This document shows, in pieces, positions 17,297 to 26,177 of a stretch of DNA of 64,000 nucleotides. Each line of letters opens with the position of its first letter. Positions within the stretch are counted from its first letter, which is position 1. The stretch spans positions 372,001 to 436,000 of the forward strand of contig NZ_SRUO01000002.1 in the NCBI RefSeq assembly GCF_004791025.1, read 5' to 3'. Position numbers and translations under genes: made by a program. This DNA is from Mesorhizobium sp. M4B.F.Ca.ET.203.01.1.1. Lineage in GTDB: Bacteria > Pseudomonadota > Alphaproteobacteria > Rhizobiales > Rhizobiaceae. The notes under the pieces are model-generated. The model was given only the letters and a program-made list of their open reading frames with translations, did no database searches and was not told where the DNA came from.

Positions 17297-18255
17297 CAAT
17301 TTTCCCCCAGTCGGATGCGCGGATCGAGCGCGGCATAGGCGAGGTCGACCAGGAGATTGACGATCATGAAGTTGAAGGCGATGAACAGCACGCATCCCTG
17401 CACCAGCGCGTAGTCGCGCTGCAGGATCGCGTCCAGCACCAGCCGTCCGAGGCCGGGCAGCGCATAGATCTGCTCGACGATGACGGCGCCGCCGAGGAGA
17501 TAGCCGAATTCGATGCCGCTCAGCGTCACCACCGGGATCAGCGCATTGGGCAAGGCATGGCGCCAGATGACGCTGCGCGCCGAGGCGCCCTTGCTGCGGG
17601 CGGTGCGCACATAGTCGTCGCTCAAGACGTCGAGCATGGCCGAGCGCGATATACGGGTGACCGAGGCGGCGAAGGCGAAGCCGAGCGTGATGGCGGGCAG
17701 GATCAACTGGCCGAGATTGCGCAGCGGATCCTGCCACAGCGGCGCGAACTCGCCCATCGCCGGCAGCACGCCGAAACCGGCCGACAGCGTGTAGATGATC
17801 AGCAGCGCCAGCACGAAATTCGGCGTCGACTGGCCGATCATGGCGGCGATGCGCACGCCGAGGTCGGAGAGTTTCTCGTTGCGCGTGGCGGCGAAGACGC
17901 CGGCGGGCACGCCGACCACAAGCGCGATCAGCATCGACAGTAGCGCCAGCTCGAGCGTCAGCGGGAAGCGCTCGAGGATGACATCGAGCACCGGCCTGCC
18001 ATAGGTCGTCGAAATGCCGAGATCGCCGTGCAGCAAGCCGAGCAGCCAGCGCCCGTACTGGACGAACCAGGGTTGGTCGATGCCGAAATAGGCGGCGAGC
18101 GCAGCGCGCTGCTGCGGCGTCAAAAGCCCCGCCTCGGTGCCCAGCATCGCCGTGATCGCGTCACCCGGAACCATCCGGATGGCGACGAACACGACGATGG
18201 AGACGCCGATCAAAACGAGAGGAAACACCGCCAGGCGTCTGAGCAGATAGGTCAC
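17296..18255 (-). CDS. ABC transporter permease (DppB/OppB type)
   Basis: A 319-residue inner-membrane permease. The N-terminus MTYLLRRLAVFPLVLIGVS and the block VFVAIRMVPGDA are hallmarks of the DppB family, and DDYVRTARSKGASARSVIWR is the EAA loop that contacts the ATPase. It starts 34 bp after the binding-protein stop. Together with the DppC-type permease it forms the transport channel. Confidence 0.94.
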   Translation of the reverse strand: MTYLLRRLAVFPLVLIGVSIVVFVAIRMVPGDAITAMLGTEAGLLTPQQRAALAAYFGIDQPWFVQYGRWLLGLLHGDLGISTTYGRPVLDVILERFPLTLELALLSMLIALVVGVPAGVFAATRNEKLSDLGVRIAAMIGQSTPNFVLALLIIYTLSAGFGVLPAMGEFAPLWQDPLRNLGQLILPAITLGFAFAASVTRISRSAMLDVLSDDYVRTARSKGASARSVIWRHALPNALIPVVTLSGIEFGYLLGGAVIVEQIYALPGLGRLVLDAILQRDYALVQGCVLFIAFNFMIVNLLVDLAYAALDPRIRLGEN

Positions 18256-18289
18256 GCGAAGAACACCTCTCGCCCGCTCGCTTCGGCCG

Positions 18290-19813
18290 CTACTGCTGGA
18301 TCGTGACCTTGCTCAGGCTGAACAGCGTGCCGGTTGGCGTTGGCACGAATCCCGCGACATTCTTCTGCTGCGCCGTGTAGCTGTAGGAGGTGTAGAGCCA
18401 GATCCACGGCGAAACCTCGGCGATGTGCTTTTCGAACTCGGCGAAGATGGCCTTGCGCTTTTCCGGATCGGTCTCGGCGCGGCCCTTCTGCATCTGGCTG
18501 TCCAGCGTGTCGTCGATGTAATTGGCCACCTTCTGCAGATTGCCGGCCTTGGTCCAGTAGCGGTTGTACATTGTGTAGGGGTCGGCCCTGCCGCCATTGA
18601 GCGCCACCGCCATGTCGAAATCGCCCTTCAGCCAGGCGTCGACATAGACGTTGAGCTCCATCATCTTGATGTCGAGCTTGACGCCGATCTCGGCCAGCTG
18701 CGACTGGATGACCTGAGCTTCCGCCGCCGCCGTCGGCGGCTCGCCGTTGGCGCCGATCACGGTCGCCGAAAAGCCGTCGGCAAAGCCGGCTTCGGCCATC
18801 AGCTTCTTCGCCTTCTCGACGTCGCGCTTGTAGCAGAACAGCTGGCCGGGATCGGTGGCCATCGAGGGAATGGTCAGCGGCCCGGTCACCTTGCCCTCGC
18901 CGAGCGAGGCGGTGTCCAGCACCTCCTGCCGGTCGATGGCGCAGGAGATCGCCTGCCGCACCTTCAGCTCGGTCATCGGCTTGCGCGACGGGTTGAGCTG
19001 CAGCACGTGATAGGCAAGCACCGGCACGCGGTTGAGCTGCAGGCTGGCTTCCTTCGGCACCAGCGTGGCGACCAGCGGGTCGTTGAGCAGCGCGAAGTCG
19101 ATCTGCTTGGTGCGCATCGCCGCCAGGATCGCCGTCTCGTCCGGCAGCACGCTGATCTCGATGCCGTCGACGCCGGTGGCGCCGCCGGCCCAGTCCTTGT
19201 TGGCGCTGAGCACTTCCTTGGCATTCGGATCCCATTTGTCGAGCTTGAACGGGCCGGAGCCGATCGCCTTGGTGCCGATCGAGCCGGCGGCGATCTCGCT
19301 GGCCGGAACGATGGCCGCGTTTACGTCGCTCATCGCCGTCAGCAGCGGCACGTCCGGCTGCGACAGGTGGAAGACGACGCTCGCCGGATCGGGCGTGTCG
19401 ATGCTGGCGATCGACAGGAAATTGGCGCGGGCAGCCGCCCCGGTCTTCTCGTCGAGGATGCGCTCGAACGAGGCCTTCACGTCGGCCGAGGTGACGGCGG
19501 CGCCGTTCTGGAACTTGGCTTTCGGGTTGAGCTTGAAGCTCAGTTCCTTGCCGTCGGCCGAGAACTGCCAGCTATCGGCGATCGCCGGCACGATCTTCAG
19601 GCTGGCATCGACCCTGACCAGCGGTTCATAGACCAGCTCCAAGAGCCTCAGGGACGAAAAGGCGGTCTGCTTGTGCGGGTCGAGCCCGGTGGCATCCTGC
19701 GCCCAGGCCATGTGCAGCGTCGCGGCACTTGCCTCCAACGGCGCGGCGGCGATGCCGACCAGCGCAGCAAGCGCCATGCCCGAAACCAGTTTCCTCGTCA
19801 GATGCTTGACCAT
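18290..19813 (-). CDS. ABC transporter substrate-binding protein (peptide/family 5)
   Basis: A 507-residue periplasmic binding protein of extracellular solute-binding family 5 (DppA/OppA). A signal peptide (MVKHLTRKLVSGMALAALVG) ends near EASA at about residue 30, followed by LHMAWAQDATGLDPHKQTAF, the typical first block. The start at 19813 has GGGAGA five bases upstream; the frame open further upstream is a shadow of murQ. It lies 98 bp after murQ and before the permeases. In this setting the ligand is likely a muropeptide or anhydro-sugar peptide, but family 5 proteins bind many ligands. Confidence 0.92.
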   Translation of the reverse strand: MVKHLTRKLVSGMALAALVGIAAAPLEASAATLHMAWAQDATGLDPHKQTAFSSLRLLELVYEPLVRVDASLKIVPAIADSWQFSADGKELSFKLNPKAKFQNGAAVTSADVKASFERILDEKTGAAARANFLSIASIDTPDPASVVFHLSQPDVPLLTAMSDVNAAIVPASEIAAGSIGTKAIGSGPFKLDKWDPNAKEVLSANKDWAGGATGVDGIEISVLPDETAILAAMRTKQIDFALLNDPLVATLVPKEASLQLNRVPVLAYHVLQLNPSRKPMTELKVRQAISCAIDRQEVLDTASLGEGKVTGPLTIPSMATDPGQLFCYKRDVEKAKKLMAEAGFADGFSATVIGANGEPPTAAAEAQVIQSQLAEIGVKLDIKMMELNVYVDAWLKGDFDMAVALNGGRADPYTMYNRYWTKAGNLQKVANYIDDTLDSQMQKGRAETDPEKRKAIFAEFEKHIAEVSPWIWLYTSYSYTAQQKNVAGFVPTPTGTLFSLSKVTIQQ

Positions 19814-19911
19814 TGTCGTCTCCCATTTCGCTCGACCTTGCTTTGCAATTCCGCGGACCGCTTCAAAGGGGCAGGCGCCCCGGACTGTCGGCCCAGTTTT
19901 CTCGTGCGGCT

Positions 19912-20835
19912 TCACGCCGTCTTTTCGCTGATCGCCTTGCGCAGGAACCCTCCCGCCTTGCCGAGCGCCTCGCGCGCATCTTCCACGCCCATGCCGGTAA
20001 TCACCATCAGGATCGCCAGCTTCACGTCCTTGCCCGTCGCCTCCAGCGCCTGCCGTGCCTGCTGCGCCGTGCAGCCGGTCGTCTGCATGATGATGCGGAC
20101 GGCCCGCGCCACCAGCTTCTTGTTGGACGGATTGAGGTCGACCATCAGGTTCTGGTAGCTCTTGCCGATGCGGATCATGCTGGCGGTGGTCAGCATGTTG
20201 AGGACCAGCTTCTGCGCGGTGCCCGACTTCAGCCGGGTCGAGCCGGTAAGCACCTCCGGACCGACGACCGGCGAGATGGCGATGTCGGCAATGCCGGCAA
20301 TGGTCGAGCGCGGATTGCAGGACAGCGCCACCGTCGTCGCGCCCACGTCCTTGGCGTAGTTGAGCCCGCCAATGACGTAGGGCGTGCGGCCGCTGACGGC
20401 GATGCCGACCACCACGTCGTCGGCGGTGAGGACGATATCCCGCAGGTCCTCCGCGCCCTGCTTCGGATCGTCCTCGGCGCCTTCGGCGGCGCGCACCAGC
20501 GCTTCGGCACCGCCGGCGATGAGGCCGATCACCATATCTTCGGGAACGCCGAAGGTCGGCGGGCATTCGGAGGCGTCGAGGACGCCCAGCCGGCCGCTGG
20601 TGCCGGCGCCGATATAGATCAGCCGAGCGCCCTTCTGGAAGGCTTGCACGATCCGGTCGACGGCCATCGCTATCTCCGGGATGACCTTGTCGACGGCGGC
20701 GGCGACGCCCTTGTCCTCGTCATTGATCCGGCGCAGCACGTCGGCGGTGGGCAACAGGTCGATGTCCATCGTGCGCGGGTTCCGGTCCTCGGAAACCAAC
20801 CGCTCCAGCTCGGACATCAAGCCGTGTTCGCTCAT
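19912..20835 (-). CDS. murQ: N-acetylmuramic acid 6-phosphate etherase
   Basis: A 307-residue SIS-domain enzyme that cleaves the lactyl ether of MurNAc 6-phosphate to give GlcNAc 6-phosphate and D-lactate. Clear family blocks are [59 protein letters not shown] and the C-terminal [12 protein letters not shown]. Length is close to the usual 300. I chose ATG 20835 ([10 protein letters not shown]); 20817 is an alternative. It is the first gene of the operon that ends with anmK, whose product it consumes. A sigma-70-like promoter and two operator-like palindromes lie upstream. Confidence 0.95.
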   Translation of the reverse strand: MSEHGLMSELERLVSEDRNPRTMDIDLLPTADVLRRINDEDKGVAAAVDKVIPEIAMAVDRIVQAFQKGARLIYIGAGTSGRLGVLDASECPPTFGVPEDMVIGLIAGGAEALVRAAEGAEDDPKQGAEDLRDIVLTADDVVVGIAVSGRTPYVIGGLNYAKDVGATTVALSCNPRSTIAGIADIAISPVVGPEVLTGSTRLKSGTAQKLVLNMLTTASMIRIGKSYQNLMVDLNPSNKKLVARAVRIIMQTTGCTAQQARQALEATGKDVKLAILMVITGMGVEDAREALGKAGGFLRKAISEKTA

Positions 20836-20951
20836 CCGCTTGCTTTCAAACGCTGCCTTTTGGCAGGGAATCTGATGCAGCACCGGACGCCGACCAGTGC
20901 CGCGGTCGCGGCATTGGCGCTCATATTTGTGGCCGGTTCTGCTTCGTTAAC

Positions 20952-20980
20952 TTTTTAGAATTGAATATTCGCAGTGTCAA
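20952..20980 (-). promoter_or_regulatory. Predicted sigma-70 promoter of the murQ operon
   Basis: On the minus strand a perfect -35 TTGACA (20975-20980) is followed after 17 bp by TAAAAA (20952-20957), four of six matches to the -10 consensus. It is about 115 bp upstream of murQ. One operator-like palindrome occupies the spacer and another lies just upstream of the -35 box, which suits repression of this promoter. Confidence 0.6.
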
Positions 20981-21004
20981 CGACAGAATGGAATAGAATA
21001 TTCC
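20957..21004. promoter_or_regulatory. Pair of RpiR-type operators upstream of murQ
   Basis: GGAATA-GAA-TATTCC (20990-21004) is a 15-bp palindrome with 6-bp arms. A weaker copy, AGAATT-GAA-TATTCG, lies at 20957-20971. Their centres are 33 bp apart, about three helical turns. The same GGAATA-N3-TATTCC pattern occurs once more at 23231-23245 between murA and the RpiR-type gene. This shared site is good evidence for one regulator acting at both promoters; that it is the adjacent RpiR protein is inferred. Confidence 0.65.
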
Positions 21005-21019
21005 TATCGACGAGACGCG

Positions 21020-21910
21020 TCAGCGACCGGCGAGGGACCTTTTGGCCAGGATGATCGCCCCTGAAACCGCGTCGCCGTCGGCGGGCTTCAGACGCCGGCG
21101 CACGTCGGGCGCGAGCCACGGCTCGAGCGGGCTGGACAGGCCCCCGAGCAGCGTCACCCGCGGCGCGCCCTTGTCGAACAGCACCCGCACGAAAGTGTCG
21201 ACCTGCTCGGCCGCGCTCTGCACGATCCGCCGCCCGGCCGCGTCGCCCTGGTCGGCATGGCGGATCACCATCGGCGCCAGCGCCGCGTAGTCGGTGGCGC
21301 TGGCGCGGTCCATCCAGGCGACGGCCTCCATCGGATCGTCCTTGAAGCGCTGCATGACTTCGGCGAGCAGCGCCGTCCGCTCGTAGCGTCCGTCATGGGC
21401 GCGCAGGGCAAGCCGCACCGCCTTCAGGCCGAGATCGGCGCCGCTGCCTTCGTCCGAGATCGGAAAACCGTAGCCGCCGACGCGCAGGTCGCGCCCATCG
21501 ACGAAGCCGAGTCCGATCGAGCCGGTGCCGGCAATGACAATGGCGCCGTCCTGGCCCGAATGCGCGCCAAGGCAGGCCCCGACCCCGTCGCTGACGAAAG
21601 CGATGCTGGCGAAAGGATGCGCGATCGCCTTGAGCGCCTCCAGCGCACCCTTGCGGCCGATGCCGGCGAGGCCGATGCCGGCGCGGATCCGGGCGATCTC
21701 CGCCGGCCCGAAACCGGCCTCGTCGATCGCCGCGCCGAAGGCCCGCGAGACGGAGCTCCAGGCGGGCTCGATGCCGAGCCGCGTCGTCGCCGGGCCGGAC
21801 AGGCCTTGCCCGAGAACGGTTCCCGCCTCGTCCTCGATGCGGGCCCGGCAGCCGGTGCCGCCGCCGTCGACGCCGAGGAAGAAATACGGCGAGCCCGCGT
21901 CGACGCTCAT
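21020..21910 (-). CDS. BadF/BadG-family amino-sugar kinase (GlcNAc/MurNAc kinase-like)
   Basis: A 296-residue ATPase of the ASKHA (hexokinase/actin) fold. The phosphate-1 motif is LGVDGGGTGCRARI at the N-terminus, phosphate-2 is IVIAGTGSIGLGF, and the adenosine motif is VTLLGGLSSPLEP. Homologous kinases phosphorylate GlcNAc, glucosamine or MurNAc released in wall recycling. Its ATG overlaps the murA stop by four bases (ATGA), so the two are translationally coupled. In this cluster it probably salvages a free amino sugar. The exact sugar is not shown by the motifs. Confidence 0.88.
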   Translation of the reverse strand: MSVDAGSPYFFLGVDGGGTGCRARIEDEAGTVLGQGLSGPATTRLGIEPAWSSVSRAFGAAIDEAGFGPAEIARIRAGIGLAGIGRKGALEALKAIAHPFASIAFVSDGVGACLGAHSGQDGAIVIAGTGSIGLGFVDGRDLRVGGYGFPISDEGSGADLGLKAVRLALRAHDGRYERTALLAEVMQRFKDDPMEAVAWMDRASATDYAALAPMVIRHADQGDAAGRRIVQSAAEQVDTFVRVLFDKGAPRVTLLGGLSSPLEPWLAPDVRRRLKPADGDAVSGAIILAKRSLAGR

Positions 21911-23163
21911 CTGCTGATCCGCTCGATCTCGGCGCCGCAGAGACGCAGCTTGCGGTCGAGCTGCTCATAGCCGCGGTCGAGATGGTAGACGCGGTTGATG
22001 ATCGTCTCGCCTTCCGACACCAGCGCCGCCAGCACCAGCGAGACCGAAGCGCGCAGATCCGTCGCCATCACCTGGGCGCCTCGCAGCTTTTCGCCGCCGC
22101 GCACCAGCGCCGTCGTGCCCTGCAGCTTGATGTTGGCGCCGAGCCGCGTCAGCTCCGGCACGTGCATGAAACGGTTCTCGAAGATCGTCTCGCGCAACAG
22201 CGAGGCGCCGTCGGCACAGCACATCAGCGCCATGAACTGCGCCTGCAGGTCGGTCGGAAATCCCGGATAGGGCTCGGTGGTGACGTCGACCGCCTTGAGC
22301 GGTCCGTCGCGCGACACGATCAGCCCACGATCGCCTGGCCAGATTTTCACCCCGGCGGCCTCCAGCAATTGCACCACCGATGCCATGTGCTCCAACCTGG
22401 CATGGGTGAGCTCAAGCTGGCCGCCGGTGATGGCCGCCGCGACCGCATAGGTGCCAGCCTCGATGCGATCGGGGATGATGTCATGCGTGGCGGCTCGCCA
22501 GCTGGTGCCGCCCTCGATCAGGATGCGGTGCGTGCCGGCGCCCTCGATGCGCGCGCCCATGGCGTTGAGGCAGGCGGCAAGGTCCGCCACTTCCGGCTCG
22601 CGCGCCGCGTTGAGGATCTCCGTCTCGCCCTTGGCCGTCGTCGCCGCCATCATCGCCGTTTCGGTCGCGCCGACCGAGGGCGAGCTGAGCACGATGCGCG
22701 CGCCCTTGAGGCCGTTCGGCGCCGAGGCGACGATCGATCCGCCTTCGATGCCGATTTCGGCGCCGAGCGCGGCGAGCGCCGCGACATGCATGTCGACCGG
22801 CCGGGCACCGATGGCGCAGCCGCCCGGCAGCGACACCCTGGCATGGCCGAAGCGGGCAAGCAGCGGCCCCAGCACCAGGACGGTGGCGCGCATTTTTCTG
22901 ACCGTATCATAGGACGTTTCCGCCGAAACGGCGGCACCGGTGTCTATCGTCGCCGCGTGCGCGGACCTGGTGACCGCGGCGCCGTGAAGGCCGACGACGC
23001 CCAGCATGTTCTCGACGTCGGTGACGGAAGGCAGGTTGGTCAGCTGCAGCGGATAGGGGCTGAGCAGTGCCGCCGCGATCTGCGGCAGCGCCGCGTTCTT
23101 GGCGCCCGAGATCGTCACCGCGCCCTCGAGCCGCTTTCCGCCGATGATCCGCAATTTGTCCAT
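21907..23163 (-). CDS. murA: UDP-N-acetylglucosamine 1-carboxyvinyltransferase (MurA-like)
   Basis: A 418-residue EPSP-synthase-like enzyme that transfers enolpyruvate to UDP-GlcNAc, the first committed step of peptidoglycan synthesis. The catalytic lysine K22 (SGAKNAALP) and the fosfomycin-target cysteine C116 ([14 protein letters not shown]) are both present and placed as in E. coli. Length matches the family. It sits in a recycling cluster under a probable RpiR operator, so it may be a second, conditional MurA besides a housekeeping copy elsewhere; this window cannot show that. Confidence 0.93.
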   Translation of the reverse strand: MDKLRIIGGKRLEGAVTISGAKNAALPQIAAALLSPYPLQLTNLPSVTDVENMLGVVGLHGAAVTRSAHAATIDTGAAVSAETSYDTVRKMRATVLVLGPLLARFGHARVSLPGGCAIGARPVDMHVAALAALGAEIGIEGGSIVASAPNGLKGARIVLSSPSVGATETAMMAATTAKGETEILNAAREPEVADLAACLNAMGARIEGAGTHRILIEGGTSWRAATHDIIPDRIEAGTYAVAAAITGGQLELTHARLEHMASVVQLLEAAGVKIWPGDRGLIVSRDGPLKAVDVTTEPYPGFPTDLQAQFMALMCCADGASLLRETIFENRFMHVPELTRLGANIKLQGTTALVRGGEKLRGAQVMATDLRASVSLVLAALVSEGETIINRVYHLDRGYEQLDRKLRLCGAEIERISR

Positions 23164-23230
23164 GCCGACTCCCGGTTCGATCCGCTTCCATTGACACTCG
23201 ATCGACCATTCTTGGCTGTCAATTGAAATT

Positions 23231-23245
23231 GGAATAATTTATTCC
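23231..23245. promoter_or_regulatory. Operator between murA and the RpiR-type gene
   Basis: A perfect 15-bp palindrome, GGAATAA-T-TTATTCC, lies between the divergent murA and RpiR-type genes, 52 bp before the regulator start. It matches the GGAATA-N3-TATTCC site upstream of murQ. Position and symmetry suggest autoregulation and control of murA. Confidence 0.65.
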
Positions 23246-23296
23246 ATGGCATTGCCAACCGCGATGGGCGGCTGGTGACCAGCGCAAGGGAACTCG

Positions 23297-24154
23297 ATGT
23301 CCGTCCTGAAGAAGATCGAGGCCAAGCTCGAGACGATGGCGCAGGGCGATCGCGAGATCGGCCGCTACATCGTCGACAATCCCGACCAGATGCTGCGCCT
23401 GTCGACGGCGGCGCTCGCGGCCGAGATCGGCCGCAGCCAGTCGAGCGTCGTCAAGTTCAGCCAGAAGCTCGGCTATGCCAGCTATCAGGAGCTGAAGCTT
23501 GCCGTCAGCGAGGCCAAGGCGCAGGAATGGCAGGTGCCGGCCGGCGTCATCCACGGCTCGATCGAGGTCGGCGACAGCCATCAGGTCATCCTCAAGAAGC
23601 TGATCGGCAGCAAGCTTCTGTCGATGCAGCAGACCGTTGCCGCCAACAGCGAGCGGATCCTTTCCCGGGCGCTGGACCTGCTCGATGGCGCGCGCCGCAT
23701 CCATCTGGTCGGCGTCGGCGCCTCCTCGCTGGTGGCACGCGATTTCTCCTACAAGCTGATGAAGCTCGGCCGCAATGTCCTGCACGACAGCGACAGCCAC
23801 ATCCAGATGGCCAATGTCTCGACGCTTGGGCCGGATGACGTGCTGTTCGCGCTCTCCCATTCCGGCGCCAGCATCGAAACCTTGCGCATCGCCGAGCTTG
23901 CCCGCAAGCGCGGCACCACCGTGATCGCCGTCACCGGCCTGCACGACAATCCGCTGAGCCGCGTCGCCAACATCCGCCTCTACACCATCGCCGACGAGGA
24001 GCGCGCCCGTTCCTCCTCGATCACCGCGCGCGACGCGCAGCTGACCCTGACCGACCTTCTGTTCCTGCTGCTGGTGCAGCGCCAGCCCGACGCCAACGAC
24101 CATATCCACAACAGCGAGGCGGCGGTCTCGGTGCTGAAGGCGGAACGGTCCTAG
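23297..24154 (+). CDS. RpiR/MurR-family transcriptional regulator
   Basis: A 285-residue regulator. The N-terminal helix-turn-helix is LSTAALAAEIGRSQSSVVKFSQKLGY (quoted in part: RSQSSVVKFSQKLG), and the C-terminal SIS domain (RIHLVGVGASSLVARDFSYK to IAVTGLHDNPLSR) binds a sugar phosphate. E. coli MurR, of this family, senses MurNAc 6-phosphate. Here the gene is divergent from murA and lies next to murQ and anmK, so MurNAc 6-phosphate is the likely ligand. AAGGGA lies five bases before the ATG. Confidence 0.92.
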   Translation: MSVLKKIEAKLETMAQGDREIGRYIVDNPDQMLRLSTAALAAEIGRSQSSVVKFSQKLGYASYQELKLAVSEAKAQEWQVPAGVIHGSIEVGDSHQVILKKLIGSKLLSMQQTVAANSERILSRALDLLDGARRIHLVGVGASSLVARDFSYKLMKLGRNVLHDSDSHIQMANVSTLGPDDVLFALSHSGASIETLRIAELARKRGTTVIAVTGLHDNPLSRVANIRLYTIADEERARSSSITARDAQLTLTDLLFLLLVQRQPDANDHIHNSEAAVSVLKAERS

Positions 24155-24327
24155 GAAGTCGTGCAACCCGGGTTGAGCCAGGCCGTTCGGATTTGCATGC
24201 CAGCTTCTTGCGAGGCAGGCCTTTGGTATCCACGTCCTCCTGACGCAGGCACCGGAGCAGGCCTTCTTGCCTCTTGTCGTCGAAGGCGCGACGCTGCAGG
24301 CGGAAAGACGTTTGCAAGGAGGACAAC

Positions 24328-25017
24328 ATGGCAACCGATGTCGCGGTGATCGCAGGGGCGGGGCAGGGCTTGAGCGCCTCGCTGGCGCGTCTCCTGACCA
24401 AGGAAGGCTTTCGGGTGGTGCTGGCCGCGCGCAACACCGGCAAGCTCGCCTCGCTGGTCGAAGAAACCGGCGCTCTGGCCGTGGAAACCGACGTCGCCGA
24501 TGCTGCGTCGGTGGCCAGGCTGTTCGAGGCCGCCGACAAGGCGGGCCCTCTTGCGCTTGCCGTCTTCAACGCCAGCGGACGCACGCGCGGACCGATCGCC
24601 GAGCTCGACCCGGACGCGGTGAAACAGGCGCTGCTGGTGGGCGCCTATGGCGGCTTCCTCGTCGGCCAGCAGGCGGCGCGGCGGCTGCTGGCGCGCGGTT
24701 CCGGCTCGATCCTGTTCACCGGCGCCACCGCCAGCCTCAAGGGTTTTTCCGGATCGGCCGGTTTCGCCATGCCGAAATTCGGCCTGCGCGGACTGGCGCA
24801 GTCGATGGCGCGCGAGCTCAGCCCAAAGAACATCCACGTTGCGCATTTCATCATCGACGGCCAGATCGAGCCGCCCGGACAGGCGACCGAGCCGGACCGG
24901 CCGGATCGCCGCCTCTCGCCGGACGCGATCGCCGAGACCTATCTCGCTGTCCACCGCCAGCACCGCAGCGCCTGGAGCTTCGAGGTCGAGCTCAGGCCCT
25001 GGGTCGAGACGTTCTGA
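24328..25017 (+). CDS. SDR-family protein lacking the catalytic tyrosine
   Basis: A 229-residue Rossmann-fold protein of the short-chain dehydrogenase family. The cofactor loop is GAGQGLS near the N-terminus and the NAG-like strand is VFNASG. At the active site the usual YxxxK reads FxxxK (GFAMPKFGLRG): the tyrosine is replaced by phenylalanine, while the lysine and a serine in TATAS-like position remain. The start has AAGGAGG six bases upstream. It may be a reductase with altered chemistry or a binding protein. It precedes the MetQ-type gene by 225 bp; a link is uncertain. Confidence 0.8.
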   Translation: MATDVAVIAGAGQGLSASLARLLTKEGFRVVLAARNTGKLASLVEETGALAVETDVADAASVARLFEAADKAGPLALAVFNASGRTRGPIAELDPDAVKQALLVGAYGGFLVGQQAARRLLARGSGSILFTGATASLKGFSGSAGFAMPKFGLRGLAQSMARELSPKNIHVAHFIIDGQIEPPGQATEPDRPDRRLSPDAIAETYLAVHRQHRSAWSFEVELRPWVETF

Positions 25018-25242
25018 CTTCCCGATCATGGCCGCGCCGCCGATTCCAGGCGGCGCCTCCCGCCGCTCACCCGCACCCCGGCGGGCGTGCTCGCTGTCGT
25101 GAAATCTTTGAGAGAATATTTCCTGCTCTGTTCCTGAGAAGAAAAGCAGTTCTTTGATCGGACGCCCAGCATTGCCGATGCTGTCATCAAGGCTTCGCAT
25201 TCCGCCAAGCCGAAACGATTTCAGGATCGCAAGGAAAGAACC

Positions 25243-26094
25243 ATGTCCGGACACGGCAACGCTTCAAAAACTCTCTTTACGTCAATCACCAGGCGCGCCG
25301 GACTTGCGGCGCTTCTTGCCTCGGCGCTTGCCGTTGTCGGCCTCACAACGCCGACGCCCTCCTTCGCCGAGGACAAGAAGGCGATCAAGGTCGGCATCAT
25401 CAGCGGCGAGGACGAGGATGTCTGGCGCGTCGTCGTCGCCCAGGCGGCCGAGAAAGGCCTCACCATCGAGACCGTCGTCTTCAACGACTACACCCAGCCG
25501 AACGAGGCGCTGGAACGCGGCGAGATCGACGCCAACGCCTTCCAGCACAAGCCCTATCTCGACAACCAGATCAAGACGCAAGGCTATCACATCGTCCCCG
25601 TCGGCTATACCGGCGTCTGGCCGATCGGCCTCTATTCGAAGAAATACACCAAGGTCGCCGACCTGCCGGAAGGCGCCGTCATCGGCCTGCCCAACGATCC
25701 GTCCAACGAGGGCCGCGCCCTGCATGTGCTGCTGAACGAGGGCGTGATCAAGCTGAAGGACGGCACCGGCATCCTGGCGACCACCGCCGACATTTCGGAA
25801 AACCCGAAGAAGGTCGCCATCAAGGAACTCGATGCCGGCATCGTTGGCCGCTCGGTCGAGGATCTCGACGCCGCCGTCGTCAACACCGACTGGGCGTTGA
25901 AGAGCGGCCTCGGTCCCGACAACCGCATTGCCCAGGAGCCGGTGGCCGACAATCCCTACCGCAACTTCATCGCCGTCAAGGTCGGCAGCGAGAACGAACC
26001 CTGGGTGAAGACGCTGGTCGCGTCCTACCAGAACGAAACGGTGAAGGCCGAATTCGACAAGGTCTACAAGGGCACCGGCATCAGCGCCTATTGA
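25243..26094 (+). CDS. metQ: MetQ/NlpA-family substrate-binding protein
   Basis: A 283-residue binding protein of the NlpA family, which delivers methionine or related compounds to MetNI. A long signal region (RRAGLAALLASALAVVGLTT) ends near SFA, residue 42, with no lipobox cysteine, so the protein should be soluble in the periplasm rather than a lipoprotein. Family blocks include NDYTQPNEALERGEIDANAF and HKPYLDNQ. AAGGAAAG precedes the ATG. It starts the metQ-metN-metI operon. Methionine is the family default; an analogue is possible. Confidence 0.85.
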   Translation: MSGHGNASKTLFTSITRRAGLAALLASALAVVGLTTPTPSFAEDKKAIKVGIISGEDEDVWRVVVAQAAEKGLTIETVVFNDYTQPNEALERGEIDANAFQHKPYLDNQIKTQGYHIVPVGYTGVWPIGLYSKKYTKVADLPEGAVIGLPNDPSNEGRALHVLLNEGVIKLKDGTGILATTADISENPKKVAIKELDAGIVGRSVEDLDAAVVNTDWALKSGLGPDNRIAQEPVADNPYRNFIAVKVGSENEPWVKTLVASYQNETVKAEFDKVYKGTGISAY

Positions 26095-26177
26095 TCGGCG
26101 CCTGGCTTGCAGCAGCAGGCGGCCCGCTGTTCGGCGGGCCGCCATCGCGTTTGCGGATCGCTGAAACGGAAACAAAG

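Noticed and set aside
16461..17336. N-terminal extension of the importer ATPase frame to 874 residues
   Set aside because: The extra part overlaps the permease gene in another frame and has no domain; the GTG at 16460 with GTGA coupling is the natural start.
24164..24175. 12-bp palindrome CAACCCGGGTTG after the RpiR-type gene
   Set aside because: Too short and GC-rich to call a terminator or operator; no T run and no second copy seen.
25018..25242. Possible SAM-type riboswitch upstream of metQ
   Set aside because: I could not identify the conserved SAM-II core or a convincing pseudoknot in this 225-bp gap; a covariance search would be needed.
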